A stretch of 64,000 nt of DNA, from the NCBI GenBank assembly GCA_964006375.1, contig OZ023266.1, positions 20,840,590-20,904,589 of the forward strand, given 5' to 3'. This document shows positions 40,140 through 51,703 of the stretch, piece by piece (the first letter of the stretch is position 1; each line of letters opens with the position of its first letter). Below the pieces are notes generated by a model. That model made no database searches, was not told the origin of the DNA, and saw only the letters and a program-made list of their open reading frames with translations. The position numbers were made by a program, and so were the translations under genes. The stretch comes from Tillus elongatus. Taxonomy: Eukaryota; Arthropoda; Insecta; Coleoptera; Cleridae.

Positions 40140-41008
40140 ATAATTATATGTTAGTTAAATTTTAGGTGTTTGACATTCATATAGTTTCGTTTTCATAATA
40201 CAATCACTTAATTTACGAATATAACCTTAAATTCGATTATTGGCTCTTGTATCTTAGTTTTGTGATAAGGTGATAAATATATTTCATATTAAAGTGATTA
40301 ATTGTTATTGGTAACTATGTTAATTTGTATAACGATGCCTGAAAACAAATATTCTATAGAGATTTTTCTATATTCATATTTAATTTTGAGAAATGGCATA
40401 ATAAGCACCAAAATACATAAAATTCGAGTTTTCTCTGAAACGTTTTGGGTTTTCACTGAGTTCTTTCTAACTTCATCTACTTTTCGATAGTTATATTATA
40501 ATACTATGCTACCGTTTGAAATTTTTCATAAAATTTAATAAAACTAGACTCGTCTACTCTAACGCCCTCTATATTTTGTGCAAGTGTGACTGTGAATTTA
40601 AAATACTAATACGTGGAATTTCTTATAAGATCTCTTTCCAACAAGCCAAAAATCTTGAAATTATCTTTACTGGTTATCAAGTTATAGGCATTTGTTTATA
40701 AAAAAAAATCCTCGCCCCTTACCTCCGCCACTGGTCTATAAGGAAAATTTTTTTTAACAGAAGTTGTAGATAAGTGAACGTTCATTACAAATTACCTAAA
40801 ACCAGTTTATGTTATGCGTCAAGATTTTCGAGAAATTAATGATTTTAGGTATGCCATGGCATTTTCGCCACCTAGCGGCAGATTTAGGAAGCTGAAAATA
40901 ATTTCCAACATTTTCTCATGGCCACTTTACTTATGCTAATTTTTTTCCGAAAGCTGCAGCTGTGACGATTTTCGAGATATAGCCGGTCCGTGCCCTTATT
41001 TGAACACC

Positions 41009-41011
<3 letters not shown>

Positions 41012-41100
<89 letters not shown>

Positions 41101-41101
41101 G
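41012..41101. repeat. (TA)n tract, right of element 2
   Basis: 90 bp of TA starting directly after the CACCCTG terminus of element 2. With 37694-37746 it would make one R1-type tract. Confidence 0.97.
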
Positions 41102-41813
41102 TATCACACCGATAACTCAAAAAATAAGGAACCGATTTTGATGCAAATGGCTTGGATAGGTACGTTAGTCAGGAAAATCGGACGAGGTTTTCCTGGAAAA
41201 TTTTGAGTTTTCATTCGAAAAAAATTCGTATATCAAAAAATAATGGGCCGATTTTAATAAAATTTGGCACGTACCTTCCTTTTGTAAATGGCTTTGAACG
41301 GACGAGGTTTTCCGGAAAAATGTTGAGTTTTTATTCGAAAAATTTTTTTATCTCAAAGAACAATGGGCCGATTTGGATAAAATTTGGCATGTACCTTTCC
41401 TTTGTAAATGGCTTTGATAAGTTCGTTAATTGAATAAATCGGATGAGGTTTTCCGGAAAAATTTTGAGTTTTCATTAGAAAAACATTTTTATCTCAAAGA
41501 ACAATGGGCCGATTTGGATAAAATTTGGCATGTACCTTTTCTTTGTAAATGGCTTTGATAAGTTCGTTAATCGAATAAATCGGAGGAGGTTTTCCGGAAA
41601 AAATTTGAGGTTTCATTTGAAAAAAAAAATTATCTTAAAAAATAAAAAATCTATGATAACCAAATTTGGTAGGTAGGTTTACGATATAAAAAGTAAACTA
41701 TACACCAAAATTTAGATTTCCATGTTACAAGAAAAAAAGTTGTAATAAAATATTTTGTGTCAGATCATTTCTATGAAAATTCACTACCATAACGCACTTG
41801 CTGCGTCCAGACT
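41102..41813 (+). mobile_element. R1 repeat copy j, right half
   Basis: Resumes the R1 body with GTATCACACCGATAACTC and ends with the R2 end CATAACGCACTTGCTGCG/TCCAGAC at 41813. The body is expanded by tandem duplication (41112-41640). Confidence 0.8.
41112..41640 (+). repeat. ~125-bp minisatellite within R1 body
   Basis: About four head-to-tail copies of a unit holding ATGGGCCGATTTGGATAAAA, TTTGTAAATGGCTTTGATAA and GGAGGTTTTCCGGAAAAA (near 41112, 41230, 41355, 41490). The last two copies differ by only a few bases, so at least one duplication step is recent. Confidence 0.8.
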
Positions 41814-42303
41814 TTATCTAAATAAACACAGATGTTGCGTAAAAGTCTCTGACGTTGCGCAATAAAGTTATACATAATTTAGCCTTCTGCATATGTTTAA
41901 ATTAGCACCAACTTACTTTGCCTTACTTTCCATCTTAAGTTTTAAATGGAACTGGAGAAATTGTCACATTTAGCAGCTTAATTAACAAACTTGTCAGGTG
42001 GGCGGCTCATTAGTAAACACGTGTGAAGAAACAAAGTTCCTTTAGAGCACCTTTAACGAGAAGTTAAGTTACGTGAACTTGAGCTTGGAGATGAACGGTA
42101 TGTACTAATGCCTTTCGCTTTTTCTAGCAAAAGTTAGTTCTGGAATCCTTGAATGAATGAATGATGATCGTATCTGATAGATTATGTTCTACGTGAAGGA
42201 CAAGCAGATATTGAGATAGCTTTGCAGTTTTACAAGTTTTTGTGATGGTTGATTTAAGTCGTACGTGCACACCTGCTAAGCAAAAAACGTAACCATTATT
42301 TAT
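41814..42303. other. non-coding stretch
   Basis: No recognisable gene or repeat in ~490 bp. Confidence 0.4.
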
Positions 42304-42552
42304 GTAAGACTAGATGCATTCTCGCAACAATTAGAACCGTAGACCGGTTTCGCTCTCATTAGAGCTCTTCAGTACGGCATACTAATTGTAGCAAAAATGC
42401 ACCAAAAATAACACCACTCACTTAGTGTTTTAAGACTGGCTATACTACAGCCGTGTTATTTTTGGTGCATTTTTGCTGCAATTAGTATGCCGTACTGAAG
42501 AGCTCTAATGAGAGCGAAACCGGTCTACGGTTCTAATTGTTGCGAGAATGCA
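42304..42552. mobile_element. palindromic unit with paired hammerhead-like motifs (copy 2)
   Basis: Two inverted arms of about 100 bp. The plus-strand module has CTGAAGA (42495-42501), GCTCT/AGAGC helix (42502-42506 and 42511-42515, loop AATG), GAAA (42516-42519), ACCG/CGGT helix (42519-42522 and 42528-42531, loop GTCTA), then CTAATTG (42533-42539), which can pair with CAATTAG (42479-42485). The minus-strand module at about 42318-42393 is sequence-identical. This matches the core order of a type I hammerhead ribozyme, except for nine unpaired bases between stem I and the core on the 5' side and a GTT rather than GTC cleavage triplet. Confidence 0.6.
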
Positions 42553-42732
42553 TCTAGTCTTACATACTTTGTCCCTATATTGGGGTAGAAATGAGCCAGG
42601 GCTAACAATTTTTTAAATTGTTAGTTAGTTGTATACTGTCTCTATTTTTAACACTCTGTGTTATTTGGAGCGGGCGTGACAACATAGTACTTGGTTCCGA
42701 ACTAGGTGGCGACACGTTCACCACTCACTTAG
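42553..42732 (+). repeat. downstream block of the hammerhead-like unit
   Basis: GGGGTAGAAATGAGCCAGGG, CTAACAATTTTTTAAATTGT hairpin, ACACTCTGTGTTATTTGG, AACTAGGTGGCGACACG: the same block as 16230-16400. Confidence 0.65.
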
Positions 42733-43738
42733 CATTATTTATGTACAAAGCCACAGCCAGAAGTTTGAAAATTAAATTAAAACTTTCGTCTGAAAAGTGG
42801 GCAGTCTTTTTATTTGTTGATTTCTTGGACCACTAATAGTATAGTAGTATAGTAAAGTACAGGTGTCCCACGTAGATCTTCCATTAGCAGTTTCTGGAGT
42901 ACAGCTCACAATTGAATTCTGGAAACTCACGCACGTGGGTTTCTCGAAATTTGCAGTTCACTGAAAACATTGGACTTCCGGTTATACCGGAAGTAGACGT
43001 CAACTTTCTTATTTCAAATAGCAGATGGTATTTTTTATTACGGATCTAGATTTATCGCCAAATTTTATGGTAGGTTTTACTAACATATTATGTCATTTTT
43101 CTTAACCATTTTCGAGATATTTGACTTTTTTCAAAAATTTCTTAAAAAACATTGTCACATTTACACACCTGCATCTGTCTTATTTTTCAACCTATAAAGA
43201 CTTAAAATTTTAAAATTCAAATTCTGAAATGCGACAAAATATTTGGAATTTACTAAAGCTAGTACAAGTAAGACAGGGTGTCCGAAATAGACCCGTCAAC
43301 CGTGACAACTTTAAAACCTAATAACGCTCTTATTTTAAATAGAACACCCTATATTATATAACGTTAGTTCATGTAATTTTTATTGTTCTTTTGACTAGTA
43401 TCAGAATTCTCTATACCTAAGTCTCACCGATTTGAATATATTTAAACATTATTTGCGATAAGAAATAATTATTAGTCAGTTTATCAGGTTGCCTGTGAGA
43501 TGAAAATTTTAAACGTCATCTTCCGACATAAGTAAAATATGCGACGACTTTTAAATATAACTTTTATTTACGAGGAGTATAATTGAATTATTAACAGAAG
43601 ATGTCGTGTGGTTGCAAATAGATTTCCACATAAACACAGATCAACTCATTACATGATCACAATACTATTTTGGATTTTTATTACGTTCTTTTTTTATTTT
43701 TCACCTCCTGAACTAAACGTTCTATTCTCAAAACGATT

Positions 43739-44711
<973 letters not shown>

Positions 44712-44844
44712 TTTTAGTGAATTTTCTTAAAAAAAATTCACTAATGAGGAGATCCCGACTTTTGAATTTTGAAAAAATTTCTTCAAATGAGCGCTAATTA
44801 GGCCCCCCAGAACACATATCCGGGGTCAGTTTCACTTTTTATAT

Positions 44845-44932
<88 letters not shown>

Positions 44933-46026
44933 CACACCGATAACTCAAAAAATAATGGACCGATTTTGATTAAATTTGGTGAATACCTTCCTTTTGCAAA
45001 TGGCTTGGATAAGTTTGTTAGTCAGGAAAATCGGCCAAGGTTTTCCCGGAAAATTTTGGGTTTTCCTTCAAAAAAATTTATATCTCCGGAATTAACAAAG
45101 CAAGGGCAACCAAGTTTGGTGCGCTGGTTTATGTCATTATAGGTGAGGTGTCTACCAAAATTTAGCTCTGTAGGTCAAAAGACAAAAAAGTTATGGGCAT
45201 TTAAAAAAAAATTGGGGTTTTCCTCAAAACGTCAAAGTGACAATTTAAAACGTTAAAATTCGCAACATTTAGGCAAAGAACTTGAATCTAATACGGGCTC
45301 TGGAAAGAAAATGTCTTAAGAAGAATGTTTTACAAACCCTGAAGTCTTAGTTTCAACCGTCATCGTCCTTCATTTTACTAAAAGATTTCCAGAAAATTCA
45401 TTTCAAATAGACCCTTTCTCTGATGCTTGGCAGTAGCCTTAGCTATAGAGTTTATCGTTTAATGGTATATAATTTTTGTCGAATTTACGTAAAAAATCAA
45501 TAAAGCTCAATATATCCCTTATTATACAAGATATGAAAAAATATTGTATACATTAATTATACGGTGTCTTGAGCTACACCTTAAAAAAATATTGCTACCA
45601 TCACAGGGTGGCCCGTAAGTCGTTGGTGATACAAATAATATTTTTTTAGTGGAAAACGCCTTATGTTTTTGCATTTTCTATCGAAATATAATGCATGTTT
45701 GTAAGTTAAGAAATTCTGGACGCAGCAAGTGCGTTATGGTAGCGAATTTTGATTAAATGCTTCATATTTGAAAAGCTCAATTTGCTATTAACCTATAAGG
45801 TTGACCGAGAAACGGATTTTTTCGGTTACATTTTAAGTTTACTTTCAGAAATTTCTGTACGTTTTCAAACAATAAAGTTATTTTGATAAAACATGGCACA
45901 TTGTTTTTACTATATAGATTATACTGGTAACCAAATTTGTTGCCCGCTTTCTGAAAAAAAAACATATTTGCTATTAAAAACATTTTTATGAAAATTCACT
46001 ACCATAACGCACTTGCTGCGTCCAGA
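44712..46026 (+). mobile_element. R1 repeat, full-length copy l
   Basis: 1315 bp. Head hairpin TTAGTGAATTTTC...AATTCACTAA, GAGGAGATCCCGACTTTTG, TATCCGGGGTCAGTTTCAC, TA tract, GTATCACACCGATAACTC body, CATCACAGGGTGGCCCGTAA and the R2 palindromic tail (45716-46026). The tail abuts the HTH fragment of element 5. Confidence 0.85.
44848..44929. repeat. (TA)n microsatellite in R1 copy l
   Basis: 82 bp of TA. Confidence 0.97.
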
Positions 46027-46033
46027 ATTTTTC

Positions 46034-46185
46034 AATAGTCTTCTGATCAGGTTAGGAGTTAGTCTATGTCTATCTGGAAATCTCTCTGCAAACACACGAG
46101 ATGTTCTGCTAACAATTGGATTACATTCCACGAAAATCATAATTAAATTCAAAAAGTCATCGTTTGAGTAATTGAAATGTGCCAT
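46034..46185 (-). pseudogene. DUF4817-like HTH fragment of a DD41D transposase (element 5)
   Basis: Minus-strand ATG followed by AHFNYSNDDFLNLIMIFVEC, NPIVSRTSRVFAERFPDRHR and LTPNLIRRLL, about 51 residues, after which the frame runs into the R2 end of R1 copy l. The pattern (acidic start, a hydrophobic helix, FxERFPDR) is the N-terminal HTH seen at 48653 and 22141. The remaining transposase is absent. Confidence 0.75.
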
Positions 46186-46817
46186 TATTGTGGAAATACT
46201 TTCTTTTATTAAAATAAAATTACAAACGTACTTTACAGTACAACTACTAAGTTTGCTGTCGTAAGATGACGTTTAAAATGTTCATCTCCTAGGCAACCTG
46301 ATAAACTGACTAATAATTATTTCTTATCGCAAATAATGTTTAAGTATCTTTAAATCTGTGGAACTTAGGTGGGTATAGGGAATGCTGATATCAATCAAAA
46401 GAGCAATAACAAGTACATGAACTAACGTTATAAAATATAGGGTGTTCTATTTAAAATAAAGGGGTTATTAGGTTTTAAAGTTGTCAGGATTTACCGGTCT
46501 ATTTCGGACACCCTGTCTAACTTGTACCAGCTTTAGTAAATTTTAAATATTTTGTGGCATTTTATAATTTGCACTTTAAAATTTCAACTCCTCAGGTTGA
46601 AAAATAAGAGAGATACAGGTGTATAAATGTGATAATATTTTGTTATAATTTTTTGAAAAAAGTCAACTATCTCGAAAATGGTTAAGAAAAATTACATAAC
46701 ATATTAATGAAGCCTACCATAAAATTTGACGAGCAATCTAGATCCGGAATAAAAAATGCCATCTTCAATTTGAAATATGAAAGTTGACGTCTACTTCCAG
46801 TATAACGGAAAGTCCCA

Positions 46818-47154
46818 TGCTAACTGTGGAAAATATATTAAAAGCAAACAGCGTGCACCAGGTACGGTCCAACTTGAGAGTTGGCGCACAAAGGATCAAG
46901 GACGGCAAGTACTGTAGCGTCGCGAGTACCGCCCTTGGCAGTCGAGTCGAGTCGAATCAGGAACGAGTAACGGCATGCATGTAGATGCAGAATAACCAAA
47001 GAACATTCATAACTGATGTCACGCGCCCGCTTATCCTTTATATGTTATTGTTCGTATTAAACCTTCATATTAAAGAATGCAATATTTATTTCTACTGTAC
47101 ATTTTAATCGATAATAAAGTCTTAAGTTTAGCACACCTCTTTTAACGGCCCATC
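46818..47154. other. non-coding stretch, partly GC-rich
   Basis: Contains a GC-richer part (46850-46990, with GTCGAGTCGAGTCGAATCAG) and AATAAAG near 47113. Could be part of an LTR or a retroelement UTR; not assigned. Confidence 0.3.
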
Positions 47155-47564
47155 AACGAAATATAGTAAGTTGCAGATTACTACCATCAAACAGGATCTC
47201 GTTATTTTCCATAACCGCTATGTTAGTAATTTCATACTCAACTTCCTGTCTGATGGCATTCAGTCTCGTTTGTGGAATAAGGTTATTCCTAAGTATGATA
47301 CGATACTGATCCGCTACTCTCTGTTGAGTCACCTATATGTGTGGGTACATTCTGGGAAATTCGGTGTGAAGTTGTTACCTATATCCGGTCGTCTGTTGTC
47401 CGAGTTGTGTTACTTTGTAGTAAAAGCGCATGGTTTCATTCATAACCATAGTCCATTTCATGCGCCGTCTTCGTATTCCCATCTAGGTGAGCGCCAGCTG
47501 ATTTTTCTGCGCAGCATCCTCAGTGGGTGGAGCTGTTGGTCTTACCAGGCTCCCCTGCTGTTTA

Positions 47565-47565
<1 letters not shown>
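47155..47565 (-). pseudogene. retroelement ORF N-terminal relic, unassigned
   Basis: Minus-strand frame with three internal stops but clear protein character: KQQGSLVRPTAPPTEDAAQK, then stop, MGIRRRRMKWTMVMNETMRF, YYKVTQLGQQTTGYR, stop, QLHTEFPRMYP, stop, VTQQRVADQYRIILRNNLIP and QTRLNAIRQEVEYEITN. An arginine cluster, MKW, a Tyr-Tyr pair and a VTQQRVADQ..I helix recur at the N-termini of some arthropod retroelement ORFs, to my recollection; I cannot name the clade. On the coding strand the frame is preceded by an (AAT)n tract that would read poly-Asn. Confidence 0.5.

Positions 47566-47633
<68 letters not shown>
47566..47633. repeat. (ATT)n trinucleotide microsatellite
   Basis: About 68 bp of ATT, the only long trinucleotide tract in the window. 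It abuts the start of the retroelement relic. Confidence 0.97.
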
Positions 47634-47638
<5 letters not shown>

Positions 47639-47848
47639 TATAATCCTTTCCACATATACATACATAGATTACCAATGGTGTTTCTTGTGCGTTTCTATAG
47701 GGAATGCTGAAAATACCGTTAAAAATATCTATATTTTGGCGTATAAAAACTGGTTATATTGGCCGAAAAAAGTTTGATTTGTGACATTGAAATCTGACAG
47801 CAGAATTCGCACTGGACCAAAATTTAATTTTCCATACCAGTCAAACAA

Positions 47849-47850
<2 letters not shown>

Positions 47851-47921
<71 letters not shown>
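47851..47921. repeat. (TA)n tract, left of element 4
   Basis: 71 bp of TA ending exactly at the CAGGGTGATTCATAAGTGG terminus. Confidence 0.97.
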
Positions 47922-47924
<3 letters not shown>

Positions 47925-48389
47925 GGTGATTCATAAGTGGTGACCAAAAATGAAACATTATGTTCTTTGAACTATTTTAGAGAGGGTATGTCCTATAAAA
48001 ATTTTTCCTATAATGCTTCATTAAAAAGATACAGGGTGTTGAAGTTGAATATCAAAAAATAAAATTTCCCGATTTTTAAAAAAGTAGTACATATATTTTG
48101 CTGAAACCTCGCATGTGTAGGCTGTTATGGAAGGCGCGTATTCTACCATAACAATTGAATCGGCTAATCCAGCAGTGGCGCGCGTACCCATATGTCATTG
48201 GCTTACCCATCAAGAAAAAAACGGGTACGCCAATGATATCTTTTCTTATTTTTTATTTTTTGAATCTTATTTTCATTTGGGAACAAATTGACTCTCCTGA
48301 TAATTTTCTGTACGACGCTTATTTGTCGAGTAAGCAATGAATCAGGTAAGGGTTTTAGAGCACAGTTCATGATTTTTAACCAGTCGTTG

Positions 48390-48490
48390 TTTGGTAGAAA
48401 ATCGCAATGATATACTTTTATGACTCCATTGGGCTGAATACACGCACGACATCTTTTTGATATGGAAAATTTAATGTCCTGATAATTTTT
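48390..48490 (-). pseudogene. antisense copy of the transposase 3' end in the left arm
   Basis: On the minus strand this reads DIKFSISKRCRACIQPNGVI, matching DITFYILKRCRACIQANGGI at the end of the element 4 transposase. The left arm therefore carries a reverse copy of about 70-100 bp of 3' coding sequence. Confidence 0.8.
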
Positions 48491-48652
48491 TGTACGACTA
48501 TTATCTTTGTTGTATTTTAGTGTAGTAGTCTGGTTTTCTAAAGTTGTCATTAAGTGTCACTTGACGTTTAGGTTAACAAGTTATTATTTTGAATAGGTGT
48601 AAGGGGTAAACTGAATAAGATTGCAAAATTTTCTACTCTTTTACTTCTTATA

Positions 48653-49719
48653 ATGGAGTATACCTCAGAAGAATATGCAGATATAATTTTTATCTACGGA
48701 TATGCTGAAGGAAATGCTCTAGCTGCTTGTCGGGAATATCAACGTAGGTTTTCCACTCGCCGTCAACCTACACCAAGGGTTTTTTCTCGATCGTTTTCAA
48801 GACTTCGGCAGTGCGGTATTGGACAACGTCCTGACGCTAGAGCTAATGGTAGAAGACAACATCAACTTGAAGACGAAGAGAGAGTGGTGGATGAAGTGAT
48901 GGATCATCAACCTTCTACAAGTACTCGGAGGATAGCCACGCAGTTACAATATTCTCAAAGCTTTGTTTGGAGAACTTTACATTGAGAAGCCTTACATCTA
49001 TATCATCGACAGAATGTTCATTGCCTTCCACCTGGAGATAATCTGCATCGACGAGTCTTTTGTGAATGGATGTTGGAAATGAACAATCAAAATATCTTAT
49101 TCCCTAATATAATCTTCTTGTCTAACGAATCAACATTTACAAGAAATGGTATTTATAATTCTCATAATGAGCATGTCTGGTCATTGGAAAATCCACATGC
49201 AACAAGGACTCGCACATTTCAACATAGATTTTCCATTAATTTATGGTGTGGTATTTTTAACTTAACGGCTCACTGTTAATGGACGTCCTGCCACAACGTT
49301 TAAATGGATCTTCGTACTTAGCGCTCCTTGAAAACCGTGTAGAAAACATTATAGATGACATTCCACTAGCAACAAGAGGTATAATGTGCTACTAGCATGA
49401 CGGTGCACCAGCGCATCATAGTCGAAACATTGTTACATGGCTACATGAACATTATAATGAAAGATGGATTGATAGAACTGGACCAATACATTGGCCTGCA
49501 AGATCACCGGACTTAAACACACTTGACATATATCTTTGGGGTGATTTTAAGCGACTGGTCTACAGTAAACAAACAAATACACCAGAGCAGCTACTGATAA
49601 ATAATGCTTTTCGTCATATTCAAGCAACAATGAATCCTCAAGACATTACATTTTACATATTAAAAAGGTGTCGGGCGTGTATTCAGGCCAATGGAGGCAT
49701 TTTTGAACATTTATTGTAA
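48653..49719 (+). pseudogene. DD41D-type transposase (element 4)
   Basis: ATG at 48653 opens the HTH (EYTSEEYADIIFIYGYAEGN, ACREYQRRFSTRRQPTPRVF), then a second HTH (HQPSTSTRRIATQLQYSQSF, VWRTLH) to a stop. Catalytic part: IIFLSNESTFTRNGIYNSHN (first Asp changed to Asn), NLWCGIF, a frameshift, LPQRLNGSSYLALLENRVEN, CY-stop-HDGAPAHHSRNIV (second Asp), RWIDRTGPIHWPARSPDL and NTLDIYLWGDFKRLVYSKQ (third Asp, 41 residues on). C-terminus CRACIQANGGIFEHLL then TAA. No intron is seen at the position where element 1 has one. Two stops and one frameshift; not functional. Confidence 0.9.
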
Positions 49720-50232
49720 TAAATAAATTACTATAAGCCTGATAAAAGTGTATCATTGCGATTTTCTACCAAACAACGACTGGTTAAAAATCATGAACTG
49801 TGCTCTAAAACACTTACCTGATTCATTGCTTACTCGTAAAATAAGCGTCGTACAGAAAATTATCAAGAGAGTCATTTTGTTCACGAATGAAAGTAAGATT
49901 CAAAAAATAAAAAAATAAAAAAATATCATTGGCGTACCCGTTTTTTTCTTGGGAGATAACCAATGACATGTGGGTAAGCGCGCCAATGCTGGATAAGCCG
50001 ATTCAATTGTTATGATAGAATACGCGCCTTCCATAACAGCCTAAACATGCGAAGTTTCAGCAAACTATATATGCTACTTTTGAAAAAATTGAGAAATTTT
50101 ATTTTTTGAAATTCAACTTCAACACCCTGTATCTTTTTAATGAAGCATTATAGGAATTTTTTCATAGAACATACCCTCTCTAAAATAGTTCAAGGAACAT
50201 GGGGTTTCATTTTTGGTCACCACTTATGAATC

Positions 50233-50546
<314 letters not shown>

Positions 50547-50602
<56 letters not shown>
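50547..50602. repeat. (TA)n microsatellite
   Basis: 56 bp of TA on the right of the hairpin repeat. Confidence 0.97.
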
Positions 50603-50608
<6 letters not shown>

Positions 50609-51160
50609 CAACTAATATATCTATGCTATGGGGCTCTAAATGTATTAATTCTTGCATCGCAGCCTTTAACAAGATCCTAAATTATGAAAGATATTATAAC
50701 GCCCTGTTGTCTTACATGCGAATAAGAGGAAGTTAAGCATTTCCTTATTTCCTCAGCGTAGACTCTCAAATCGGATTAAGTAAATATTTGCATATTGCTT
50801 TTCCATCTACTTCTTCTCTTCCTCGGGAAACAAATTTTCGTTAATAAAAGCTTGGGTGATACAGGGAATCAGTGTGAGGTTACGTTGAATAAATGTTTTC
50901 TGTAGAGATTATATAAAGGATTTTCTTTGTTGTGAGATTTCACTAACAATATAATATATCTCGAAAAAGCCGTATCTGGAAAATATTTCTTACAAATCCA
51001 ATTATCGTTAACTAAAGCTGAGGCCAGCTAACAGACGCTTTTATTTAAACTAGCGGAATGTTTTGATATTGGAGTTACTTTATGAAGTCGAGCACTTTTA
51101 GTCAATTTTCCTTAAAAATTTTGCTTACGATTTTCACTAGCACACAAATTGTTCACAATT
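50603..51160. other. non-coding stretch
   Basis: No recognisable gene or repeat. Confidence 0.4.
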
Positions 51161-51311
51161 TGTTTTGTCACTCTTTTAAATTTAAATTTCGCGCGCTACA
51201 CTGACATAAGGTAGGTGTTGCCAATAGTTTCCGCCAGAAGAATAAAGAGGGCGAAGAAGCATTGTAAGGAGGACAGATAAATTGTATTCCTCTGTCACTT
51301 GGGTTTAAGCT

Positions 51312-51430
51312 GTTGGAGAGGCAAGAGGTCTCTAGAAATCCACTTGCGTTGAACTTGTTGAAGAGACGCGAGGTCTCTAAACATCCATTTTGTTTGTAAG
51401 TCCTTGTGGAGACAGGAGATATCTGAAAAT
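51312..51430. repeat. degenerate 46-48 bp tandem repeat
   Basis: Two clear units and a partial third (starting 51312, 51358, 51406) share TTGGAGAGGCAAGAGGTCTC-like words. Both strands are open across units one and two (plus strand: ERQEVSRNP then KRREVSKHP), but no family is recognised. It lies in GC-richer DNA (51180-51500). Confidence 0.5.
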
Positions 51431-51703
51431 TTATTGTGTGAAGACACAAAACCGGGGCTTTGTCACTGCACCACTAGAGAAAGAAAGGTAGGTGACTCTG
51501 CTTTCATTGCCAGTGCGCTATTTGTTATAATTATAGTTTTTTTGACATTCAATAATAAAATCACAGAAATGAACGTAGTATTTACACAAACTTTATAATC
51601 TTTTTAAGCGAATTCAACAGCTTAGGTAGTAGAATAAAGCATTGCTGTGCGATAGTGTTTAGAAAAGCTTCTTACCTAAACTCATTACGATTTTTCATTT
51701 TTA

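Larger units (their letters stand above)
37747..41011 (+). mobile_element. long-TIR DD41D-type element 2, nested in a TA tract
   Basis: 3265 bp. Starts CAGGGTGTTCAAATAAGGG at 37747 and ends CCTTATTTGAACACCCTG at 41011, with TA tracts on both sides. Arms of about 870 bp (37747-38625 and 40147-41011) are highly similar to each other, for example CATTTTCGCCACCTAGCGGC versus its near-exact mirror GCCGCTAGGTAGCGAAAATG. Part of the inner arm (about 38430-38610) is duplicated, diverged, at 38757-38915. The transposase relic lies between the arms. Confidence 0.9.

Noticed and set aside
47171..47710. 179-codon plus-strand ORF with poly-Tyr
   Set aside because: The minus strand of the same DNA reads a recognisable retroelement domain, and the poly-Tyr part is the (ATT)n tract.
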